Under the pieces are notes generated by a model, which had not been told where the DNA came from, ran no database searches, and saw nothing but the letters and a program-made list of their open reading frames with translations. A DNA stretch of 64,000 nucleotides from Enhydrobacter sp. (GTDB lineage Bacteria > Pseudomonadota > Alphaproteobacteria > Reyranellales > Reyranellaceae), in contig CP075528.1 of the NCBI GenBank assembly GCA_025808875.1, forward strand, positions 434,001 through 498,000. Direction: 5' to 3'. Both the position numbers and the translations under genes were made by a program. Below, in pieces: positions 54,744-64,000 of this stretch; the stretch's first letter is position 1, and each line of letters starts with the position of its first letter.

Positions 54744-55720
54744 TCGCGATGCCCAAGGCGGTCCTGATGATCCGCAATCCGACCGCCGGCCGCTGCCGTC
54801 GGGGATTGGTCGACGACGTGGTGCGGCGGCTGCGTGCCGAGGGCTGGACGGTCGATCTCGTCGACACCGAAGCGCGCGGCGATGCCGCGCGGCTGGCGGC
54901 GGCCTGCGATGCCTCACGCTATGGCGTGCTGGCGGTCGCCGGTGGCGACGGCACCATCAACGAAGCCGTCAACGGCCTGGCATCCCGGACGGCTCGCGGA
55001 CCGTCGCTCGCCATCGTGCCGCTCGGCACTGCCAACGTCCTGGCCCATGAGCTGGGGCTGAGCCCTTCGGCGCGGACGATCGTGCGCGCCATCGTGGCGG
55101 GCGAGGCGATCGACGTCGCGCCGGGCCTGGCCCGCGACATCGAGACATCGCGTTGCTTCACGCTGATGGCGGGCGTCGGCTTCGATGCCAAGGTGGTGGC
55201 CGGCGTCGGTGCCCGACTGAAGCGGAGACTGGGCCGCGGCGCCTATGTCTGGCGCTCACTGGTCGAGATGTTGCGCTATCGGCCGATCCGCTATTCGGTC
55301 GAGGTGGACGGCGTGGCCAGCGAGGCGGCGTCGGCCATTGTCACGCGCAGCCGACACTACGCCGGCCCCTACGTGGTCGCGCGCGGGGCTTCTCTGGGCG
55401 AGCCGATGCTCCATGTCTGTCTGTTCGAGCGCTGGGGCCGGCTGCAGGTGCTGCGTTTCGGCGCGGCGTTGCTCACCGGCCGGCTGCAGCACATGGCAGG
55501 CTATCGCGTCGTGACCGGCCGCCGTGTCGAGATTCGCGCCATCGTCGAGCCCGGACGAGAACCGGTCCAGATCGACGGCGACGATGCGCTCGGCCTGCCG
55601 CTTTCGATCGGCCTGGCGCCGGCAACGGTGCGGTTGCTGCATCCCCGGCCGGGCGACGACACCGGGGGGCAGCCCTCGAAACCGTCGCCTATCGCACGGC
55701 CTGCTGCAGGCGGCGGATGA
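54737..55720 (+). CDS. Diacylglycerol kinase-family lipid kinase
   Basis: This is a soluble lipid kinase of the DagK/YegS/sphingosine kinase type, 327 aa. The nucleotide-binding region is MIRNPTAGRCRRGLVDDVVR and the hallmark VAGGDGTINEAVNGL, with VPLGTANVLAHELGL next; the C-terminal beta-sandwich carries VQIDGDDALGLPL. It would phosphorylate diacylglycerol to phosphatidate. A start at 54749 (MPKAVLM) is as likely as 54737 and would free the PHO-like site. It overlaps the MltB gene tail-to-tail by 32 bases. Confidence 0.88.
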   Translation: MTFAMPKAVLMIRNPTAGRCRRGLVDDVVRRLRAEGWTVDLVDTEARGDAARLAAACDASRYGVLAVAGGDGTINEAVNGLASRTARGPSLAIVPLGTANVLAHELGLSPSARTIVRAIVAGEAIDVAPGLARDIETSRCFTLMAGVGFDAKVVAGVGARLKRRLGRGAYVWRSLVEMLRYRPIRYSVEVDGVASEAASAIVTRSRHYAGPYVVARGASLGEPMLHVCLFERWGRLQVLRFGAALLTGRLQHMAGYRVVTGRRVEIRAIVEPGREPVQIDGDDALGLPLSIGLAPATVRLLHPRPGDDTGGQPSKPSPIARPAAGGG

Positions 55721-56888
55721 CGTCCTGGGTGGGATGGCCGTCGGCCGGCAGACCGATCTGCTTTTGAAAGAGCCGCAGGCCCGAGCGGGTCTTCGGGCCG
55801 AGCAGCCCGTCGACCTCGTCGGAATAGAAGCCGAGGCGAGCCAGGCGCGTCTGCATGTCGATGACGGTGTCGCGCGCGATCGGTTCGTCGTCGGACGGCG
55901 GTGCCTGCATGACGGCCGGGCCGCCGGCGATCTGCCGTGCCAGGACGCCCACCGCGAGCGCGTAGAGCGTGGAGCGGTTCCAGTTCATCACCGCCTTGAA
56001 GTTGGGATAGATGATGAACGCCGGGCCGCGCCATCCCGCCGGCAGGATGATCGAGGAAGGCGTGTCGACCGCCGGCAGCGGGCGCCCGCCCGACAGCCTG
56101 ACGCCCATCGCCGCCCAGGTGCGCACTGGCTTCTCGACCGAGGCGTCGGCCTCGTCGAGCGGAAAATTTTGCGGCAACGTGACTTCGTCGCTCGAAGGCA
56201 GGCCCGGCTTGAAGCCGATGCCGCGCAGGAAGTTGGCGGCCGACGCCATGGCATCAGGCACGCTGTTCCAGATGTCGACCTTGCCATTGCCGTCGCGGTC
56301 GACCGCCCACTTGGTGAAGGTCGAGGGCATGAACTGCATGTTGCCCATCGCGCCCGCCCACGAGCCGCGCATCTGCTGACTCGTCATGTGGTTCATCGCG
56401 AGGATGCGCAGCGCCTGCACGGTTTCGTTGGCGAAAAAGGCGGCACGCCGCGTCATGCAGGCGAGCGTCGCCACCGAGCGGACGACCTGGAAGTCGCCCA
56501 TGAACGAGCCGTAGTTGGTTTCGAGTCCCCAGAAGGCCATGAGATACTGCGGCGGCACGCCGTACTCGCGCTCGAGCTGGTCGAGCAGGCCGCGATGCTG
56601 CGCCATCTTCTGCTGGCCGCGGGCGATACGCTCCGGCGTCACCGAGTTGCCGATGTAGCGGGCATAGGTGAGCGAGAATTCCGGCTGCCGCGAATCGAGA
56701 TCGACCACCTTTTGGTCGGGCGTCAGTCCCTGGAAGGCGCGGTCGGCCACTGCCGACGGCACGCCCTGGCGGATGGCGTCGGTCCTGATGCTTTGCAGGC
56801 AATCGCGGAATTCACTCTGGGCGAATGAAGGCGTTGCGAGTAGGGCCGTCGTTGCGGCGATCAGCTTCAATCGAAGGAGGGAGGGCAT
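55689..56888 (-). CDS. MltB-type lytic murein transglycosylase with peptidoglycan-binding domain
   Basis: This is a periplasmic enzyme of 399 aa that cleaves glycan strands to 1,6-anhydro products. It has a signal peptide (MPSLLRLKLIAATTALLATPSFA), an SLT_2/MltB domain of about 30-310 with the catalytic Glu123 in AFWGLETNYGSF, and WAGAMGNMQFMPSTF and DRDGNGKVDIWNS as usual. A C-terminal PG_binding_1 domain follows (about 335-395; RLARLGFYSDEVDGLLGPKT). There is no lipobox, so it is soluble rather than a lipoprotein. Confidence 0.94.
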   Translation of the reverse strand: MPSLLRLKLIAATTALLATPSFAQSEFRDCLQSIRTDAIRQGVPSAVADRAFQGLTPDQKVVDLDSRQPEFSLTYARYIGNSVTPERIARGQQKMAQHRGLLDQLEREYGVPPQYLMAFWGLETNYGSFMGDFQVVRSVATLACMTRRAAFFANETVQALRILAMNHMTSQQMRGSWAGAMGNMQFMPSTFTKWAVDRDGNGKVDIWNSVPDAMASAANFLRGIGFKPGLPSSDEVTLPQNFPLDEADASVEKPVRTWAAMGVRLSGGRPLPAVDTPSSIILPAGWRGPAFIIYPNFKAVMNWNRSTLYALAVGVLARQIAGGPAVMQAPPSDDEPIARDTVIDMQTRLARLGFYSDEVDGLLGPKTRSGLRLFQKQIGLPADGHPTQDVIRRLQQAVR

Positions 56889-56900
56889 GGCGCCAGTCTA

Positions 56901-58301
56901 TCACGCGCTGGCGATGGTCATGCCCTCGATTCTCACGGTCGGCGCATTGGTCGAGCTCCTGAACTGAAGATCGCTCGCCGGGGTGAGGTTCAGGAACATG
57001 TCCCGGAGGTTGCCGGCGACGGTGATGCCGCTCACCGGCCAGGCGCGCTTGCCGTTCTCGATCCAGAAGCCCGAGGCGCCGCGGCTGTAGTCGCCGGTGA
57101 CGGCGTTGACGCCGAAGCCGATCAGGTCGGTGATGTAGAGTCCGCTCTTGATGTCGGCGATCAGGTCGTCGACTGAGACCTTGCCCTTCTCGAGATAGAA
57201 GTTCGAGGTCGACGGCGCGGGTGGTCCGGAGGTGCCGCGCGTTGCATGGCCGGTCGGCTCGAGCTTGAGCTGGCGGGCGGCGGCAAGGTCGAGCAACCAC
57301 GTCGTCAGCACGCCGTCGTCGATCACGGCAAAACGCCTGGTGGCCAAGCCCTCGGCGTCGAACGGCCGGCTGCCGAGGCCGCGCTTGCGGCGCGGATTGT
57401 CGACGATGCGGATTCCCGCGGCGAAGATCCGTTCGCCCATCCTGTCCTTGAGAAACGAGGTGCCGCGCGCCACCGCCCGGCCGTTGATGGCGCCGGCGAG
57501 GTGCCCGATCAGGCTGCCGGCGACACGACGGTCGTAGACCACCGGCAGTCGTGCGCTGACGGCCTTGCGCGGGTTGAGCCGCTCCACGGCGAAGCGGCCG
57601 GCATTGCGGCCGACCCTGGCGGCCGGCATCAGGTCGTCGAAATGCACGGCGCTCGACCATTCGTAGTCGCGCTCCATGCCGGTGCCCTCGCCGGCCAGCA
57701 CGGCGCAGGACAGCGAATAGCCGCTCCGCTTGTAGCTACCCGAGAAGCCATTGCTGGCGGCGAGCCTGATCGACGTGCGCCCCCAACTCGCCTCGGCGCC
57801 CTCGGAGTTGGTGACTCCCTTGACGGCGCGGGCCGTGTCCTCGGCCTCTTCCGCCAACGCCATCAGGGCCTTGGCCGACGGGCGACGTCGGTCGTCGAGA
57901 TCGAGGTCGGGCCAGTCGTCGACGACCAACTCCTCCGGAGCGATGCCGCACACCGGGTCCTCCGGCACCGCGCGCGCCATGTCGACGGCGCGCCCGGCCA
58001 ACGCCCTGAGCGCTTTGGGGTCGAAGTCGGTCGACGAGACGAAGGCTTGCCGTTTGCCGACGAAGACGCGCAGGCCGAGATCGCGGCCTTCGCTGCTCTC
58101 GAGCTTCTCGCGCCTGCCGAGCCGTTGTCCGACGGAAATCGCCTCGCCGTTGACATAGAGCGCGTCGGCCGCGTCCGCGCCGGCGGCCGTCGCCCACTTC
58201 ATCAGGTCGGCGAGCAGGTTCGCGTCGGGTGCGCTCCTGCCCGCGGGCTTGCTCCGCTGCCCGCCCTTTGTCCTGGTCGTCGACTTCCCGCGTGTGGCCA
58301 T
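56901..58301 (-). CDS. pmbA: TldD/PmbA family metalloprotease subunit (PmbA/TldE)
   Basis: TldD and PmbA form a heterodimeric protease that cleaves unstructured peptides, including CcdA and modified peptides. This 466-aa protein is the PmbA (TldE) partner: it has GLRVFVGKRQAFVSSTDFD, YKRSGYSLSCAVLAGEGTGM and the C-terminal GFGVNAVTGDYSRGASGFWI, but no HExxxH zinc motif. An in-frame GTG at 58307 is an alternative start. No tldD is in the window. Confidence 0.93.
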   Translation of the reverse strand: MATRGKSTTRTKGGQRSKPAGRSAPDANLLADLMKWATAAGADAADALYVNGEAISVGQRLGRREKLESSEGRDLGLRVFVGKRQAFVSSTDFDPKALRALAGRAVDMARAVPEDPVCGIAPEELVVDDWPDLDLDDRRRPSAKALMALAEEAEDTARAVKGVTNSEGAEASWGRTSIRLAASNGFSGSYKRSGYSLSCAVLAGEGTGMERDYEWSSAVHFDDLMPAARVGRNAGRFAVERLNPRKAVSARLPVVYDRRVAGSLIGHLAGAINGRAVARGTSFLKDRMGERIFAAGIRIVDNPRRKRGLGSRPFDAEGLATRRFAVIDDGVLTTWLLDLAAARQLKLEPTGHATRGTSGPPAPSTSNFYLEKGKVSVDDLIADIKSGLYITDLIGFGVNAVTGDYSRGASGFWIENGKRAWPVSGITVAGNLRDMFLNLTPASDLQFRSSTNAPTVRIEGMTIASA

Positions 58302-58310
58302 GCGCACCTT

Positions 58311-61080
<2,770 letters not shown>

Positions 61081-61173
61081 CGAAGGCGTGCCTCCCCTCG
61101 GCGGGCGGTTAACCAGATGATCGGCATTCCGGCAAGCGCGGCGACGAGATGACGGGGGAAGCAAGGGGGGCAT

Positions 61174-64000
61174 CGATGCTGTGCCCGACCTGCAGAACCG
61201 AGACCAAGCCCGGAGGCCGCTTCTGCACGGCCTGCGGCGCCCAACTCGTGCTGCAGTGTGGTAGTTGCGGGTTCGCCAACACGCCGGATGACCGGTTCTG
61301 CGCCGGCTGCGGCAGCGCCCTCGTGGTACATCCGTTGTCGGTGCGCCCGCAACACGTCATGCGCACAGCCGCCGTGCAGCGCCGCCTCGGTGACGGCGAG
61401 CGCAAGCGTGTGACCGTGCTGTTCGCCGATCTCAAGGGTTCGACGGCGGCGATCCAGGGCCTCGATCCGGAGACGGCCCTGACCCGGCTGGAGCCCGCGG
61501 TGCAGATCATGGTGCGGCTGGTCCATCGTTATGAGGGCGTGGTGTGCCGTCGCATGGGCGACGGCATCCTGGCGCTGTTCGGTGCGCCTGTCGCGCACGA
61601 GGATCACGCCGTTCGGGCCTGCTTCGCTGCACTCGGCATGCAACGCGAGCTGCGCGACGCGGGTTTGGGCGAGACGGTGCGCGTCGGCCTGAATTCGGGC
61701 GACGTGCTGTATCGAACGGTCACGTCCGACATCGGCCTCGAGGTCGATGTCGTGGGGCCAGTCGTCCACCTCGCCGCCCGCATGGAGCAGATGGCGCCGC
61801 CGGGTTCGGTCTATCTGACCGGCGAGACACAGGCCCTGACACAGGGCCTCGTCGAGACTCGCAACCTCGGCCGGCGCGAGACCAGGAGCACCGAGCTGCC
61901 GGTAGAGACCTACGAGGCGATCGGCGCCTCGCTCTATCGCTCCCGCTGGCAGGCCGCGGCGACGCGCGATCGCGCGCCGTTCGTCGATCGCGAGACCGAG
62001 CGTGCGACGCTGGATGCGGCCCTGGCCGCGCTCGAGCGCGGGCGCGGCGGATTGATCGGCATCTGCGGCGAGGCCGGGCTCGGCAAGTCGCGCCTCGTCT
62101 ACAGCGCCCTGGCCGAGCGCAAGCTCGGCGCGTCGCGGCGCACCACCTTCGCCGGCACCACGGCGATGGGGCGCAACATCCCCTACCATGCGCTGGCATC
62201 GGCGCTGCGCACGATGTTTGCGACCATCGACGGCGACGATCCTCGTGCGGTGCCCGACCAGGTCGCTGCGATCCTCGGCGAGCTCGATCCGTCCCTGAGA
62301 ATCGACGCGCCGTTTTTCGCCTCGCTGCTGTCTCTGGCGGCAGCGACGCCGCAATGGCTCGCCATGGACCCGCGCCGCAAGCAGGTGGCGGCACGCGACG
62401 CCTGCCTGCGGCTGACGCGTGTCATGACCGCCCGCGCGCCGCGCGTGCTGGCGTTCGAGGATCTGCACTGGATCGATCGCGAGAGCGAGGAGGTCCTGCG
62501 GGCGATCGCGGCGCTCACGCGGGAGGTCCCGCTGCTGGTCGTCCTGACCTATCGCGCCGACTACGACGATTCCTGGCTGGCTTCGCTCGGCGGCGCACGG
62601 CTGCGCATGGCGCCGCTCTCCGACGACGACGTACGCCGCGCGCTACGCGCCTGGTTCGTCGAAGGCGCCGAAACGGAGCGGCTGATCGAGCGGTTGACGG
62701 CGCGTGTCGGCGGCAATCCCCTGTTCGTCGAGGAGTGCGTGCGCTCGATGGCGCAGCACGGAGTCCTCACAGGACTGGTCGAGCAGGAGACAGGTCCGCG
62801 GCGTCGTTACGCCTGCTGGGAGGCGCCGGAATCGATCAGCGTTCCGCCGTCGGTGCACGACGTCATCGCGTCGCGTATCGACCGCCGCTCGCCTGAATGC
62901 GTCGAACTGCTGCGGACCTTGTCGATGGTGGCGCGCGGAATTCCGCTGTGGCTGGCGACGGCAGTGTCGGGGCAATCGCACGCCGCGACCGAGGGCGCGT
63001 TGCGCGAGGCCGTGGCCGCCGAGATTCTGGTGCAAGAAAGCCTTTACCCCGACGTCGAGTACGTCTTCGCGCACGCCCTGGTGCGCGAGGTGGCGCACGA
63101 TTCCCTGACCAGGACGCGCCGGATCGAGGCACATCGACGCATCTTCGACGCTTTGGAAAGTCATTTCGGCCAGCGTGCCGTCGAGCAGACGGAGTGGCTC
63201 GCGCTGCATGCCGAGGCCGCGGAGTTATGGGACAAGGCGGCATTGTACCAGGCAACGGCGGCGGAGCGGGCGTTGGCGCGCGGCTCCTATCACGAGGCGA
63301 TCGCGGGCACGCGTGCCGCGCTGGCGTCCTACGATCGCGGCACTCGATCCAAGGAGGCGACCGAGCGGGCCATCGACGGCTTGCGTGCTCTGCGGGCGTT
63401 GCTGTTCGCGACGGGTGGCGAGGCAAGCGAAACACGCGCTGCGTTGTCTCGTGCCGAGGAACTGGCGCGGTCCATCGATGATCGAACGCGGCTTGCCTGG
63501 GTTTGGGCCGAGCAGTCCGCCCAATGCTGGGTAGAAGGCGACAACGCCGGGGCGATCGCGACGGCGCGGCGCAGTCTCGACATCGCCGAACGATCTGGCG
63601 ACGTGCGGCTGCGCGCGCTGGCGATGTTTCGCCTCGGCCTTGGCCTCTATGCCATCGGCGACTATGTCGGTGCGGCGACGTCGCTCGCCTCGAGTTGCGA
63701 ACTGCTCGACGGCGATCTGCGCTTCGAGCGCATCGGCACCGTGGCGACCACGTCGGTGCTGGGCGGCGGATATCTCGTTGCCACGCTCTGCGAGCTCGGT
63801 CGGTTGGACGAGGCCGCCCGCCGGCTGCAGGATCTGCTCGCGCTGTCGGCGGAAACGCGCGACCTCTACTCGATCGCCGCCGCGCAGGTCGCCCGCTCGA
63901 CGCTCGCTATAGCGCGCGCCGACGTCGCGACGGCGGTACCGTTGCTCGAGGCGCTCCTGACCCAGGCGCGCGCGGGCGGCGCACTTGCCGTCTCGCTGTT
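61174..64000 (+). CDS. Zinc-ribbon / class III cyclase / AAA ATPase / TPR protein (cut by window edge)
   Basis: The frame runs 942 codons to the window end without a stop. In order: two zinc ribbons (Cys3, 6, 17, 20 and Cys28, 31, 42, 45), a class III cyclase domain of about 80-255 (VTVLFADLKGSTAAI, VCRRMGDGILALFGAP, DVVGPVVHLAARMEQM), an ATPase of the STAND type (Walker A GICGEAGLGKSRLVY near residue 295, Walker B VLAFEDLHWIDRES) and TPR-like helices towards the C-terminus. Such proteins are common in soil Alphaproteobacteria; ligand and output are unknown. A run of G (AAGGGGGG) precedes the ATG. Confidence 0.88.

Noticed and set aside
61544..62896. 450-codon plus-strand frame inside the cyclase-ATPase gene
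   Set aside because: It is an out-of-frame shadow; the true frame from 61174 stays open to the window end and carries all recognisable motifs.

Overview
This is a 64 kb stretch of a high-GC (mid-to-upper 60s percent by eye) alphaproteobacterial chromosome. The main evidence is the block rplU-rpmA // obgE-proB-proA-nadD-rsfS-rlmH-(secreted protein)-gpmI, a gene order typical of Alphaproteobacteria. Supporting traits are a type-2 leuA, BtaA/BtaB and PlcP-type lipid genes, and many acyl-CoA, amidase and SMP-30 genes. A free-living heterotroph of the Rhodospirillales/Rhizobiales kind (for example Reyranella-like) would fit, but the genus cannot be fixed from the sequence alone. I see no prophage, insertion sequence or CRISPR array.

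Layout. 1-8.2 kb: a housekeeping block on the minus strand (growth control, ribosome assembly, proline, NAD, glycolysis), with a clear promoter for rplU-rpmA and a terminator after rpmA. 8.2-11.6 kb: tRNA-Ser(CGA), a small membrane-anchored protein, an aldo/keto reductase and a Kef-type K+/H+ antiporter. 11.6-17.4 kb: a five-gene catabolic operon (class V aminotransferase-like protein, SMP-30 lactonase, two paralogous MFS carriers, D-tartrate dehydratase-like enzyme). 17.5-21.9 kb: a DUF1127 protein, then otsB-GH15-otsA (trehalose). 21.9-29.4 kb: small-molecule catabolism (PPOX flavoprotein, CoA transferase, alpha/beta hydrolase, DUF486 protein, amidase, TSUP permease, enoyl-CoA hydratase, NADPH reductase). 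29.4-30.0 kb: a gene-free patch with repeats. 30.0-39.4 kb: FAD-linked D-2-hydroxyacid dehydrogenase, SCP2-type thiolase, SDR, class III cyclase, flavodoxin, two tandem enoyl-CoA hydratases, a second SMP-30 protein and malonyl-CoA decarboxylase.

39.4-42.6 kb: DNA alkylation repair (AlkA-like, Ogt), then btaA and a btaB interrupted by one in-frame amber codon. 42.7-48.9 kb: pcaF-type thiolase, a lower-GC lipoprotein gene, and the chain (MBL hydrolase)-queA-tgt-pncA. 49.2-52.7 kb: purD divergent from xseA and an RraA-like gene. 52.7-55.7 kb: a glycosyltransferase and metallophosphoesterase pair that looks like Agt and PlcP, divergent from a lipid kinase. 55.7-64 kb: MltB-type transglycosylase, PmbA, leuA with a leucine-rich leader peptide and hairpin, a methyltransferase, and a zinc-ribbon/cyclase/ATPase protein that runs off the right edge.

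The most interesting whole-window reading is a membrane-lipid remodelling set split over two loci. PlcP would release diacylglycerol from phospholipid, Agt would glycosylate it, BtaA/BtaB would make the betaine lipid DGTS, and the lipid kinase would return diacylglycerol to phosphatidate. Here btaB is broken, so the betaine branch may stop at the homoserine lipid. Other notable points are an undeclared leuA leader peptide, a nadD-rsfS reading frame with no stop between the two and a good Shine-Dalgarno in front of an ATC codon, and a cyclase whose only well-placed start is a CTG overlapping the preceding stop.
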